Of a stretch of 64,000 bases of DNA, positions 35,801-48,620 are shown in pieces. The number at the start of each line of letters is the position of its first letter. Positions within the stretch are counted from its first letter, which is position 1. The stretch comes from Callaeas wilsoni (lineage: Eukaryota; Chordata; Aves; Passeriformes; Callaeidae): positions 1 to 64,000 of the forward strand of contig VWPU01004157.1 of the NCBI GenBank assembly GCA_013398955.1, given 5' to 3'. Both the position numbers and the translations under genes were made by a program. The notes beneath the pieces are model-generated. The model had not been told where the DNA came from. It did not search any database and was given only the letters and a program-made list of their open reading frames with translations.

Positions 35801-37119
35801 ATGGAGAAATACTGTCTTCAGTGAGAAAGTCTTTTCATAAAATCATGAGCTTGAATATATAATGGTTTATCTTTAGTGAGTATATTCATGGGAAAATAAA
35901 AAGCTGAATAAAATTGAAAGAAAGCTATCAGCTGTATCACAATTTCAGGTTAGGCAATTTAGATTTACTTCAACAGTTTTTCTAAATAAAGCTTTGGTAT
36001 GTTTCATGAAAGAAAAGTGCAATTTGCTATTAAATAGGTCTATTTACATAAGTTTTGAGAGGAATAGCCGTTCTCAGTAAAAAAGTAAGCACTTGTACTC
36101 TATATAGCTCTGAACATTAATGATTATGTGCCAAATACATCTAGCAAATGCATTTCTCTTCTGTAATTCCAATAGAGCTGCTGTTGCTGAACTCAAAGAT
36201 GAATTTAGTTCTGTGTGCTTCAAGAGTAATGATTAAAAACCACAAGACATGTTAGTCCTCAAACATCAGTAATAAGCATATCAATTTAATATGCAGGTCC
36301 TCAAAACATTTGTCTATTGTTCTTTTAATTCTGAAGTAACCTGTAGCAGACAGGCAAAGATTTTAAACTTTATTTGACATCTCTATGACTGCTTAAGCAT
36401 TCACAGTGCTTAATGGTCAGGTTGTACAACAGCAGTTATTGATATTTGTTGTTCAAATGTGTAAACATTTTTACTCCACTTCAGTTTTAGACACATGCAA
36501 TAGCTTTTCACAAAGTTTGGATCATTTTCTTAGTTTCATCACTTGAACCCATTGACAAAGTGATGTCAGGATGGCTAGAAAGGAGGCTGTGCACATACTG
36601 AACCAGTTGTATCCACTGCAGTTTTCCAGGTATCTGAACTAAAGCATAAAGCTGTAGATAAAGCTTTTCATAAAGCTTGTTTGCAGCCAGAAAGCTGCAT
36701 GTCTAAAGCAACATTAGTGGACAGAAGCAAACAGGGCATTTCCTTAGCATTTAACTACAACTTGTGACTCATTTGGGCTTCAAAACCATGAGACTCTCTC
36801 TAATGTCATTAACACGTCGGTTGTCTACTAGAATCTCTGGGTAGTTTGGTACAACTGGCAACTAACTTTCCTAGAGTTGTGACCCAGACTTTTTCTACTT
36901 TGTGCTATGCCACTGTTTTCTTTCACATGTTATGATCCACAGTTGAGTCCTTCTCATTTGCAGGTTCAATTTATTAGAATAGCAGACTTCACATAACATT
37001 TTAGAAAAAATATAGTTGTGTTGATCTGGCATTGGACAGGAAGATGGATTACAAATGTCCTATTGAAATTTGTTTCATGACGATTCTAAAGGCATCCTAC
37101 AGCATTCTCCTGAGAAACT

Positions 37120-38088
37120 AGCTTCCTATGGCTTGGACAGATGCAATTGTAGCTGGATTTAAAATTGACTGGATGGCCAGGTCCAGAAAGTGGTGGTGAA
37201 TGGAGTTACATCCAGGTGGGAAACAGCCACTAGTGGTGTGCCCTAGGGCAGAGTGTTAGGGCCAGTCCTGTTAAATATCTTCACCAACTATCTGGACAAG
37301 AGGATTGAGGGCACCCTCAGTCAGTTTTGGATGACAGCAGCTTGGGTGGGAGTGTTGATCTGCTGGAGGGCAGGAAGGCTCTGCAGAGGGACCTGGACAG
37401 GCTTGGTTGATGCCAGGACAATTGTATGAGGTTCAAAATGACAAAGTGCTGAGTCCTGCCCTTGAATCACAACAACCCCAGGCAGTGCTACAGGCTGGGG
37501 GAAGAGTGGTTGGAAAGCTGTCCAGTGGAAAAGGACCTGAGGGTGCTGGTCAACAGCTGCCAAACATGAGCCAGCGTGTGCCCAGGTGGCCAAGAATGCC
37601 AATGGCACCTGGCCTGTGTCAGCGACAGTGTGGCCAGCAGGACCAGGGCAGGGACTGTCCTCCTGTACACGGCACTGGTGAGGCCACAGCTCAAATCCGG
37701 TGTCCAGTTCTGGACCCCTCACTGCCAGAAAGACATCGAGGGGCTGGAGTGTGTCCAGAGAGGGGCAACAGAGCTGGGGAAGGGTCTGGAGCAAAAGTCC
37801 TTTAAGGAGCAGCTGAGGGAGCTGGGGGTATTTAGTCTGAGAAAGGAAAGATCAAGGGGAACCTTATCGCTCTCTGCAACTACCTGAAAGGAGTTTTTGG
37901 ACAGACGCGGGTTGGTCTTTTCTCCCACTTAACAGGTAACAGAATGAGAGGAAACGCTCCATTGGGCCGCGGGATGTTTACATCGGAGACAGGGTTTTGT
38001 GCTGAGGATGGCAGTGCTAGGCTAGGGATTGGAGTCGATGATTTTACTCTTTTGCAACCTTAATGATTCTGTGGTTTTCTGTCTATAT
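37120..38088 (+). mobile_element. CR1 LINE, ORF2 3' part and tail, longest copy in the window
   Basis: It aligns in order with CR1 ORF2 from the reverse-transcriptase palm onward. The block 'ggatggccaggtccagaaag' (37172) leads into 'tggtggtgaatggagtta', then 'agggcagagtgttagggcc'. The conserved FADD box is frameshifted by a 1-nt loss (about 37325-37334). The C-terminal domain is readable in the frame 37576-37887 as 'LLYTALVRPQLKSGVQFW', then 'QKDIEGLECVQRGATELGK', then 'LRELGVFSLRKERSRG'. Between about 37950 and 38010 roughly 200 bp of consensus are missing. The 3' end 'taatgattctgtgg' lies at 38061-38074. It carries stops and frameshifts and is not mobile. It shows the lowest divergence of the CR1 copies here by eye. 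Confidence 0.92.
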
Positions 38089-39849
38089 TCTATGTACTTA
38101 GAACTGCCATGCTGGATTGGACCTCAGGAAAGATGTAGGTGAAGTACTTGTATTTCATGTAGTACCATGGGAGTTCCATCAACAAGAGAGGACATGTGAG
38201 TTCAAATTATTCATTGCTTGAAAAATCTGAGTATTTCCTCTTACAATATAGAATAATATGTTAAACATTATCTATAATGCATTCTGGACATTTAATTTAT
38301 CTTTTTGAATAGTAAAGAGCTGTTTAAAATCGAGCAGTCATATTATTCCATTTGCTTTTTGGAGTCCATTAATAAAATAAAATGGAAAGAAACAGATTTC
38401 TAGGGAATTCTTCTCACTTGCAGGACCACTGGATTAGCAAGGTCCCAAGTAAACCTATGGATGAAGAGTTTTCATTGGAAATACAGAGATATATTTGGCC
38501 TGTGGTGGTTTGAGGTTAGGCAGCCACTGAGTGGCAATTCAAAGGACATTGAGCAGTGAGGTGTGACAGAAGACTGACAGGGAGCCTTCCGAAGTACCTC
38601 TTCAGTTACTTCAGCAATATTAATATCTTGAAAGCTGCTCTATTTAGATGAATCAAAAATCCTACGGTATAGGAAAAAACACATTTTGTGCATTAGATCT
38701 CTATTTCTCTTTCATAATTTTTCAGGATGATCAGTGCTAGAGCAATAGCAAAAAAGCAATTTATTTACAGTGCCAGTGAAGAAGTCTATTCCTAGTCAGT
38801 CCTGCAAAAAAAAAATTAAGCCAGACCAGTGTTCAAACACAGATTATTTTATTTGGCTCTTAAGTATTATATTCAAGCACACAGAGACTCAGAAAACACT
38901 TAAAAAAAAAATCTTCCAATGTTCATAAACAAATTATTCTGTCATATTAACTGCTGCACACCTACATTAGTTTAAAATAAGAGTATTCTTCTAGTGATGA
39001 CATTTTAATAGTAGCCACTGAAGTTACGTAAACTTCTTAGTCTTCTTTAATCAGCACTGAATAGAAAGATAATTTTTAAATTAACAGTAAAGCTTTATTG
39101 CATTTATGTTAGGCCACCAAAAATTGCCGTAGTCATGCAGTTTCTAAAGACCGTTCGTTACTAACATAACTGTATTTTAGAAGAGTATTATTCCAATTGT
39201 TCATCTCTCAATATGCAGAGATTATTATTTAATACATTTCAGTCAAATTGTGGAAAGAGCAAAACTCACTGACACTTCTGAGACTTCTATTCACCAATGT
39301 CTTTATTATAACAGTTTCTCAAATGTAATTGCTCTGAAATTCATTTTCTAATCCTACAGTTTCAATTGTTGGCTAAAGATTGAATTAGGAACAAGAGCCT
39401 AGATACTCAAAGGATTCTCTGAGGGCTTGGGCTTAGGTACTGCTGTTGTGTTAGCAGCTGTGCAGTAGTTGTGCCTTTGACCTTAGCTTAATTGCAAAAG
39501 ATGATCTGTAATAAGAACTTTGTACGAAATGTAAATAAATGTCAACTGGTATATTAACAGGCTAATTTATTCATTAGAATAACAATAGCAAAACAAATGT
39601 AGTATCCATTAATAAAACCCAAGCATATGTTGAGGCTGGGAAAGCACTGTAGCTGTGTGGCTCCTCCAGTAAGTATTTTGGCATGCAGTTACAACTCAGG
39701 CAGAGGAAATGCAAATAAACAGGGGAAAAACCAAACTGGAACACTGTTAGCTGTGCTGTCGGTATCAAAGTTTCTCAGCCATCAGACTGGGGACCAATTT
39801 AATTTAACTTTTTTTAAACTGGCACAGAAGTGAAGTTTTTCTGAAAATT
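38089..39849. other. Non-coding AT-rich sequence
   Basis: No recognised gene or repeat. A-rich runs occur at 38807-38815 and 38901-38910. Confidence 0.5.
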
Positions 39850-40300
39850 CCAGTGAGAAAAATTGGAGGACACAGTAGATAAAGAAGTCAACATAGCCAT
39901 ATACTCAGAAGTGAATGATCTTGAGGATGATGATTTGCTCTTTAAGCTAGTAAGTAGAAATGAGATGTAACTTACTAGTATAAAGTGCAAATCATGCACT
40001 TAGGGACCAGACAAATGAGTCCTACTCTTCTGGCAATGCTACCTAGTTTAACTTAAACAATGGTTAGTTCTTCATTAGGATCTCAGTTAGACTGAGATGG
40101 GTTATGGCAAAACAGTTTTTAGAATACATTAGGAAGAAGTAACAGGGAAAGACAGTAACTAGCAGCTGGGGACAGAGGAGCAAGAACCTCTTTACTGGCA
40201 CAAACAGTCCCAGAAGAGAATGCATGTCCTCAGCCTTGGGACTATAGTGGTCTGAATTCTTGCAGTTAGCTTAGGCAATGTGATATTCCAGTTTAACCCA
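39850..40300 (+). mobile_element. Probable ancient CR1-like LINE fragment
   Basis: Scattered blocks follow the order of old CR1 ORF2: 'ttgaggatgatgatttgctc' (39921), 'acttactagtataaagtgca' (39970), 'aatcatgcacttaggg' (39990), then 'ggatctcagttagactgaga' (40079) and 'gaatacattaggaagaagta' (40122). The reading frame is destroyed and the 3' end is absent. The match is to remembered archosaur CR1 sequence and is weak in places. Nothing else fits better. Confidence 0.42.
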
Positions 40301-43054
40301 AATGTGAGAATTGCAACGCTGATGCCCAAACTATGCTTATTATAAGGGGAAATCTTTTATGTTTTAAGGGCACATCAACAGAAAAAGATTTGGTCAGTTC
40401 CTTTGATTCATAAAATTCAGTTCAAATTAATAAAGTTCAGAAATGCTTCACCCCCATCCCCGCTCTGATGAAAAATGCAAAATAAAACTTGCACCATTTT
40501 ATAAGAAAACCTCCTTAAGGATTTTCTTTATATTAATATTTCACTGTTCCTTTCTACTGAGTTGAAGTTATATGTGAAAGTGGTTTTAACTTTTGAATGG
40601 GTAAACCAATTTTCTGTCAGTTATAATATCGTGTGGTGAGGTTGAGGAAAGATGGCTGGGGATAAAATTAGAGGAAACTGGGAAGTTATATTCACATCTT
40701 AACAGAAGTTATAACGGTACAGAAATTATGGGGTTGCTACTCCCTGGATGGAATGCAGCTGGCATGCTCAAAACCTGTTCTATGATGATTCCCCATACAC
40801 ACAATCTGCAACCATCAGCACCTGCTAAGGGGGATGGAATGGAGGGTGAAGCAGAGTGAGGACACACTAGCCAGGCTCTGTTGAAATCCTTGCAGGGAGG
40901 GGAACTCTGTGGAACTTTGCAGCTGAGAATCCACGTAACACCTGTCAGTCAGGGAAGAGAGGACAAGACGCCTTGTTGCCAAGCCAGCAACTGGGCCAAA
41001 ATTGCTCTCCTCAGATGAATTTGTTTTTTTATAACCTAATTGTAATATTGATGCACACCTGCATCTCAAAGGTACCTGCCTCCAAGGTGCAACCAACCCT
41101 CACTGGGCATGTGCTCTATATTTTATTGACTGTACACCCATCAGTAACAAAGGTATGTATGACTAGTCACTCAATCTCCACCTAACATAAAGAAATAGAA
41201 TAAAAGTAAGTTGAGAATGGGGAAAAGTTAAGCAAGACTCCAGCATAGCTACTGAGATCAGCTGACGGGCTGAACCTGTCTTCTCCCCTGTGGAGACACC
41301 TGTTGGGTAAGAATCATACTCTGTGCACACTGGATACTTTAACTGAGGATTAGAACTTGTGTGTGTGTTGCTTTGACAACATTTTTGCAGTCAGATACTA
41401 TCACCATGAATCCTTGAACCTTAACTTGTCACAAATTTAAATTAAAGAGTGTGACTGGGTTGGTCTAAATCCTTCATGAGTGCTGGCAGTTGCCGGCAGC
41501 AGGCAACATACTCAAATAAAGTGGAAGGTCCACTGAGGGGTCCTAAAGTGGGAAGACCTGCTGAGAGGTCTCCTTTATGCTGTTGCTGTGTCCCTGAATA
41601 AGTCAGTCAAAGCGCTCTCCAATCCAGCAGGAAGGCTCCGTGAAGGTTCCCCCTGGCAGGCTGCTGACAGACTGGTCAGGCACAAGAGTCTCAGCTTTCC
41701 TGGGGTGCTGACAGACAAATTAGACAATAAGTGTTGAGGAAATCTCCCTTTCCACAAGACAGAGGACTTTGTAGATACTTGCTATACTGTTCAAGATAAC
41801 ACATAACTAGAGCATAATACTGTCCTATGCTTTTAAAAGACTTATGAATATAAGAGGTATGGATCCAATCCAGACAAAAAAATCTGCTATTAAAACTAAA
41901 GAAGGAACAAAAAGGGTAATTCTATAGAATGGGAATAGCCCATAATTCATAGAAGAGTGTGTATATTGGGTTTTAGTGTGTTTAGAGCTATGAAAAGAAC
42001 TAACCAATACCTAAAAACTTAGAGGACTAAACACTAAATATAATTTGCTTTTGTCTAATTTGTGCATACTTTGTTTTCTAGCGAACTAAATTCAAATCAA
42101 GACAGTTAATCTCAACTGCCATAAATTCTGCTACTATATTCTGCTATGCAAAATTAATGAACAAACTAACTAAATAAGGAGGCACTCTAAATGAACTAAG
42201 CAGCACAATTATACCAAGACCCTTAAAGTGAGATAATGCAAATCCATCCTGGAAATATTTGCAATGTGTGCAAAATATGTGTGAAAATTAAAGCATATGG
42301 CTATTTCTCACCAAATATTCCTGCTCACAATACCGTAAACAGTCATGAAAATACCTAGCAGCAAACATGATATGTTGTAACAGATTTTGTTTAAAAATGC
42401 CTAGAAATTAAGCAGGAGCTAAATTTTCAGTAAGGCAGAACTGAGAAATCAAGGTACATGGATTAAATATCTGAGGAAGTAAATATTCACAACAATTGGT
42501 ACATTCATATAGTCCAAAACATCTCTTGAAAAATTATGTCAAGACCTGTTCCTAGACACCTACATGCATGACACTCTTGGGTTTTCCCAAACATACTGTT
42601 CACTCACTGCAGAAAAAAACTCTTCAAATTTTAAGAAGCAAAAAAGTTATAAAGACTGAATAGTAAGGTTAAGATCTTTTTTCTAATCTGATCTGCATAC
42701 ATGCTCACTGAAACATAATATCAGATCTTTGGAGTTTAATTGTTTCCACCAAAGCATACACTGAAATCATTCAACTTTGCTTGGTTGGTGTGGGGGAGGG
42801 CGTTTTTTTGGGGTGATGTTTTGTGTTTTATTTTGATTTTTGGCTATTTTTTGTTCTTCTATGGGAAAGCAATAATTTTTTTTTTTCAGATCATCCAAAC
42901 AAAAATAGAGCAGAACTCAGAAATAAAAATAGTAACTTCATTGAACATAGATGTGAGGGAGGAAAATGAATTAATTTTTTGTGTGTAAAAAAAGTATTGT
43001 TTCAGTCTGAACAAAACTGTGAGAAAAGAGGCTAAATGCCTAGAGATAGCATCC
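40301..43054. other. Non-coding sequence, possibly containing a diverged LTR
   Basis: The part from about 40630 to 41760 has higher G+C than its flanks and LTR-like signals, annotated separately. The remainder (41760-43054) is AT-rich, with a T-rich stretch at 42804-42889 and no supported gene. Confidence 0.45.
40630..41760 (+). mobile_element. Possible diverged ERV LTR
   Basis: A TATA-like 'agaataaaag' (41197-41206) is followed by a C/T-rich leader with CTGAACCTGTCTTCTCCCC (41270-41288). Later come ATTAAA (41441) and AATAAAG (41514). A TGTGGTGAGG start could sit at 40632 and a CCACA end at 41756. No target-site duplication was found and the family is not recognised. It could equally be two adjacent old repeats or unique sequence. 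Confidence 0.3.
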
Positions 43055-43500
43055 TAGCTAAACATGGGGCTCGTGGTCGATGGCAAGTTGAATCAGCAGT
43101 GCCCTGGCAGCCAGGAGGGCCAACCCTGTCCTGGGGGCATCAGGCACAGCATCACCAGCTGGGCAAGGGAGGGGATTGTCCCGCTCTGCTCTGCACTGGA
43201 GCAGCCTCACCTTGAGTCCTCTCTGCAGTTTTGGGCACCACGATATAAAAAGGATTTAAAGCAATCGGAGAGCATCCAAAAGAGTGTCATGAAGATAAGT
43301 GAAGGATCTAGAAGGGAAGCTGTATGAGGAATGGCTGAGTTCATTTGGTTTGTTCAGCCTGGAGAAGGGAAGACTGAGGGGAGAACTTATAGCAGTCTAC
43401 AACTTCCTCACAAAGGGAAGAGGAGAGGCAGGCACTGATCTCTTCTTTCTAGTGACCAGTGACAGGACCCAAGGGAACAGCACAAAGCATGTAACTCGTT
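43055..43500 (+). mobile_element. CR1 LINE, internal ORF2 fragment lacking the 3' end
   Basis: The translated frames show CR1 ORF2 C-terminal sequence with breaks: 'MGLVVDGKLNQQCPGSQEG' (from 43064), 'LQFWAPRYKKDLKQSESIQ' (about 43227-43283), then in another frame 'GLFSLEKGRLRGELIAVYN' (about 43350-43407) and 'FLVTSDRTQGNS' (to about 43481). The element stops near 43500 without the CR1 terminal repeats, so it is truncated on both sides. That is unusual, because CR1 copies normally keep their 3' end. Confidence 0.88.
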
Positions 43501-45346
43501 AAACCTAAATGAGCATCTGGAAAAATTCCTAATCACTTTTACTTTACCTCAGTTTGCCCCTCTATAAGTGTCTTATTAAAAAAGAATTGTAGTTAAGGCT
43601 TTGTTGAATTCCAACCTTCATCATGTGACTTTATCAAGCCTTATATTAATATTAATCAAAAGATAATATAGTTACTCAAAAAAAGATGAAAAACATATAA
43701 TTTATCTGCTTAAGTTGGTTAATATTCCCAAAAATTGGCTGGACAAATATTGACTCACTAACCATGAACCAACACAAGTTTTGGTGAAATAGCATCATTC
43801 CTTATTGTCCATGGAAATAACTAAGACATATAGATATCCGAAACCTAACAGTCACAGTGAAAGTGGTGAATAAAGCTCCCTTTTTTCAACTGTTAAACTG
43901 TTTCTGTCACACATAATGAGTGCTATATAAAAATCCATTTAACAACAAGGTCGCTGAGCCCTGTCTTACAGATCTTTCCATGACCGATAATGTTTCACAA
44001 CTACGTAAAGATCCAGGGACGAAACCAAATTTGAAGCAGTCTAATCACATAAAGAATTTCGCAATCCATTCAGATTCATTTCCCAGAGTGTTGCTTCTTA
44101 TGCTGTCTATTTCTCTGTAAGCCTGTTTAAAACGCTAATATACTTAATACACATTTGCAATACCTAAGAAGTTATCTTGTCCATTCAAACTCAACACATA
44201 CTAATTTACTCAAGACTCTTGAACACTTTATAGTGCTAATTATGTCTATTACTGTCATTTACTTTGAAATGATATGTGGGCTCCCTTCTGTAACAGAAAT
44301 CCCCAATTTTGCTTAGTAATGAAGAAAGTTCTCTTTCAGTAAGCCTTTCTGATAAAATGGCTCTGATTTCATTTAGAAATAATAGGTTTACTTGTACAAA
44401 GAATGGTGACACATATGTTTAATGCAGATAACTGACTGCTTATCAAATTTGTTCTAATTAGACATTTTTGTATTATAGGATTAATGTAGACACTTTTGGG
44501 ACACTGCACAAGAAGCATAAGTAATTCACAAGTGAGATGATTTTTTAAAAGCAATTTTGCATTTTTTTCATGCTGTTTCTCCCATATATATGGGGTTAAA
44601 TATACCACTAAAAATAGTCAATGTCACTAGAATAAAGCTGAGAAACCTTTGATTCCAATTAAGCTTGAACCTGATACATTGCATATGTCTGTGTCTTTCT
44701 TTGTTCATCTATGAATTTGTTCGTCTTTTCATGAATATGAATCCCAATTCAATCACTTTTTTGTTACAAAGCACTAATTTACATAATTGTGGACCATAGT
44801 TTCCATTGTGAAGCACCTTTGAAAAAAATGAATTACTAGAAAAGCAAGCCTTTTCTTCCTTTAGTCCAGGAACTAGACAAAATGGCTTTTTACTTGAGGT
44901 TTTGTTTGCTCGATGAAGACACAGCACACTGTATTTACAGTTGTGTCCTTATACTGAAGGCATGGCTAAAAATGAAAGTTCTAGTCCTGATCAAGTGGAA
45001 ACATTTAAATCCTTAGGAGAATATGCACTTAAACCATTATAAGTACCTTTTAGTTTTGTTTTGAGTTTATTTTTGCAAGAGGAGGCCAATTCCTTTTGGC
45101 AATATAAACATGAGACAAGCAGTCTTGTGTTATATCATGCCACAAGGCTGATATATTTAAGATCTTTCTTTGCTCTACACTGAACTGTAAAAATACTTGA
45201 AGCTGATATAAGGCCTAATAATCATCTACGCCAAAATCACTGTAGAGAAGAAAAGGTGGAGGGAAGACTTGATCTTTCAAGAATGCTAAAAATTACAAGA
45301 CGAAGGAAGAGTCACCTGTTTTTCATGTACATTTGGATAAAGCTGG
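43501..45346. other. Non-coding AT-rich sequence
   Basis: No recognised gene or repeat. Confidence 0.5.
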
Positions 45347-45351
45347 AAAGC
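45347..45351. repeat. Left target-site duplication AAAGC
   Basis: AAAGC directly precedes the TGTCTTGG start of the LTR and is matched exactly by AAAGC at 46001-46005. Confidence 0.85.
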
Positions 45352-46000
45352 TGTCTTGGGGTGATTCTATGACCATACTGTATTCCCCATCGCCTGCTTG
45401 ATCTCTAGTGTACCTTTAAACTGCAAAGGGGGGAGAGAGAAGCCGAGAGAACTCTTCAAAGCGGCCAGCTTGACCTTGCATCTAGAATGTTTTGCATTCT
45501 TTTCTCTCCCGATTCTGACAACATTTGGTTGGTTAGAGGACTTTTGCTTTCTAGTCTCTTCGGCTTTCAGCGGAGAAGGGACTGTGATCTGCCTCAGCGG
45601 CTTCTTTTCCTTTTTGGACTGTTTTTGGCTTGCTTTTCACCTGCGACCAGCTCCCATCTCCGGACCTGCTCGGCGGGACCCTCCAAGGGGGATCGTCGGA
45701 CCCTGCCTGGCCGGCCCGGCCCAGCTCAGGACTGCAGGTTTTACCTACAGAAAGAACTCTAAAATCCATAGTCCTCTTTTAGGGGACAGGGGAGGGGGTT
45801 TCAATATCCTTTTTTTCCCGTGACAGTGGGGGACTCTGTTTTGTTAAATAAATAGTTTTTTTCACTTTCGCTCGAGAAATTATTTTCCCGAACCCACGGG
45901 GGAGGAGCTGCCGGGGCCTGCTTGCCTGGCAGGCAGGAGACAGAGAGAGAGACGCCCCTCTCGGGTTGTTTCCTCCTGGATTTGTGTCCAAACTGGCACA
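45352..46000 (+). mobile_element. Solo LTR of an endogenous retrovirus (649 bp)
   Basis: It begins TGTCTTGGGG and ends AACTGGCACA, that is TG...CA. It is flanked on both sides by an exact 5-bp duplication, AAAGC. A poly(A) signal AATAAA lies at 45847-45852. TTTAAA at 45415-45420 could serve as a weak TATA element. The middle (45640-45740) is CpG- and GC-rich, standing out from the AT-rich surroundings. The preserved CpGs and perfect duplication point to a fairly young insertion. No internal retroviral sequence remains, so it is a solo LTR from recombination between the two LTRs of a provirus. A 5-bp duplication fits an ERVL-like class among others. The 141-residue frame inside it (45398-45823) is not a known protein. 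Confidence 0.88.
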
Positions 46001-46005
46001 AAAGC
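46001..46005. repeat. Right target-site duplication AAAGC
   Basis: Exact copy of the pentamer at 45347-45351, directly after the CACA end of the LTR. Confidence 0.85.
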
Positions 46006-46677
46006 TTTATGAAGAATTAAGGCATTTTATCAGAGAAAAAGTTTATTAACGGCTTGCTTCTAAGGCGATGAAGAGAACTGGAGCTAAATGGAAGGGATCC
46101 AATTCTAAAAGTCCCATCACAGTAAAACAGAGATTTAGGAAAGAAGGATAGATTAATTCAGAATATATGATATGCCTTCTATTTGTTTTGTTTTAGGTCA
46201 AGGAATAAAGATACAAAGCTATGAAATTATTTTATATTTACATGCACTAGTTGGAAAGAAAATCTAAGGAAGACGATAAGAAGCAGGAAGAATAATATTG
46301 AAAAATTTTTGTGAGAAACCCAAAGCATCATGGTGTTACACTGATAGGAAAGGGAGAAAAACATGAGAAATCTGATCAGTTAGTTTTTCTGAGGATATGA
46401 GAAACACTTATTTTCTAGAAGAAGAAAAATTATAGTAGAAGACAAATTTTAAGAGAAATTAGAGAAAGCAGTTAGTAATTTATGGAAATAACCAAAACTC
46501 TATAACTCTTGGAGATATGGCTGGATATTTGATGTACTCTGGTACTGAGTAACTTATTACTGTGTAATAGTAAGAAGTCTTCCTGACCTACGTTGTGTGG
46601 TTCACAGCCTGAACCATTTGCTCAGAGATTGTTCTGTACACACATATCTCAAATCAGTCTGGTCCCTCGCTGAGGAC
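46006..46677. other. Non-coding AT-rich sequence
   Basis: No recognised gene or repeat. Confidence 0.5.
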
Positions 46678-46731
46678 TGTTGTGGTTCAACCCCAGCTGG
46701 CTGCTAAGCACCACACAGCTGCTCACTCACT
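46678..46731 (-). mobile_element. Terminal fragment of an avian ERVL-like LTR
   Basis: The run TGTTGTGGTTCAACCCCAGC followed by 'ctgctaagcaccacacagct' and 'gctcactcac' matches the end of the LTR at 58344-58934 (about four positions in five), in the same orientation. Only the terminal 54 bp is recognisable. The rest is deleted or too diverged. Confidence 0.7.
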
Positions 46732-48620
46732 TTGCATGTAATGAAACCAGTTGCTGGTTTGGCTCCAGGATGGAATGCCAAATCCAGTATGACTGCCAGA
46801 TTGTGAGGCATTTTAACATACTGAGCTTGTACTATGTGAAGTCTTAGGGAAGTCAAGGTGACTCTTCTGGAGATAAGTGCTGCTAGTGATGAATAATCAG
46901 TAAACTGATTATCTACATGTCACTTTAAAAATAATTTGCTTATTATTGGAAAATAACAAGATCACACCAGCCTCAACAAATCTGACATTCGTGTTGAAGA
47001 AAATGACAGTAATTGGATACCAACTTTCGCTGCAAAGAAGGCATTACTTTAATATTAATTCAATTTTATACATATATTAAAAATTGAAACAGTTGATTTT
47101 ACTGACAGCAGCTAAATGAGAAATGGAAAAATACATTAGCATAACAGGAATATTCTTTAGTCCAATAAAAATCTAAAATAACAGGACATGGAGAAAAAAT
47201 ACCGACGTGCCTAAGGAAAGTGATAAATGAGCCATATACAAGAAAAGAAGCGTGTAAGAAAATAACTTGTTGACAGAGAAGGATTAACTATCTTAATTAA
47301 AAAGTACTGGAGTTATTATGTCAAACAGCTTAGATTTTACCTAACAATTGGAAACCCAGCAGGATTTATAAAGTACATTTTGCTATTAATAGCACTCTGT
47401 AGAAGTATCCAGAAAAAATGCAGAGAATGCACATTTCAGATCCGCATAATGACATCCATCACATCCCTGTAGGGGTACTAGAAAGAGCTGTTTAAGTTGT
47501 GTACCAATCTCATTTTGCTGATAACACTTTTCATCAGAAAAGATGAAACAAATGTGACTTTCAAAATTTAATCATGAAGGACAAGGACATTGGATAACAG
47601 TAACCACTTTAAATGTCTCAGGAACTTGCACTGTAAATGTGCATGTTATCAACTTGAAGGCAGACCAGCATACTTCAAGGCAAACTACCCAGATTATTTT
47701 AGCTCTTGAAGTAGGAAGGACACACAGTACTTTAAATGTATTATACAGGTTACGAAAGAGAGGTGTATTCTCAGCATGACAGAAATATGAAACAGTCTGA
47801 GGTAAAAAATCCTGTAACCAGAGGCCATTAGATCGCTTTAGCTGGATAAATATCACCCAATAGCAAAGCAAATAAGCAACATTTCATCAAAGCGACTATA
47901 TTGCATTGGTAGTATGCCTGAAAGAAACATTTACTATACAGAATGATGAGATATTGAAAACTAATACTGAATAAAAGAAATTACTTTAAAAATACATTCT
48001 AAATTACAGAATATGGTTTTGCAATTGAAAGATACAAGTGGATTTGCAAGAATTCTAACTAATGTGAGAGAATAATTATAAATATCTTACTAAGAAAATC
48101 AAAAATTATTCACTAAGTCAGAAAACCTGATTGTGAGAATGACACTGATATACAGAATAACAATAATATCTTAATACTGCTGAAATACATATTACAATGT
48201 GCCAATATCTAAGAAGAGTCCAAAACCACATTTGCCTTTCTAGTCCTGCAGCTAAAAGGACAAAGAAAAAGGACTCTCAGCTTTATTCTACTGGGGAAAA
48301 AAATCCTTGAATAGAAAATTTTATTGAAGGATATTTCAGTTATTTCAAATATTTCCTTATTAGGCACACACTTTTTCCTATACAACTATGAAGTCAGGGA
48401 TGGCTATGAAAGGAGTCAGACAAAGTGTGTATACACATTAAATTCACATATAGCCATGTCACTATCAGCATGATTTTTGTGTATGTTTCCTTTACTTAGG
48501 CATGTTTTTACAGACATTTATTCATCTGCTTGGTCAATATGAACAGTTCTTCCCACATTAAGTGAATTATTCGTATATGTACAATATTAAGGACTGAACA
48601 GTATCTTCCTTAAATGAAAG
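46732..48620. other. Non-coding AT-rich sequence
   Basis: No recognised gene or repeat. The first 60 bp might be degraded remains of the LTR fragment at 46678. Confidence 0.5.

Larger units (their letters stand above)
28451..37119. other. Repeat-poor AT-rich non-coding block
   Basis: About 8.7 kb with no recognised LINE, SINE or LTR and no supported gene. Local items are a 22-bp perfect palindrome (29770-29791) and a 24-bp tandem duplication (32767-32814). The 135-residue minus-strand frame at 29837-30244 lacks domain resemblance and overlaps a plus-strand frame, so I treat it as chance. The 31.8-37.1 kb part is especially uniform and contains many TAAT/ATTA words. Confidence 0.5.

Noticed and set aside
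37321..37805. Overlapping long frames of up to 157 residues on both strands
   Set aside because: They lie wholly inside the CR1 copy at 37120-38088. Only parts of the plus-strand frames reflect CR1 ORF2.
45398..45823. 141-residue plus-strand frame
   Set aside because: It is contained in the solo LTR, and the stop-free stretch follows from GC-rich composition.
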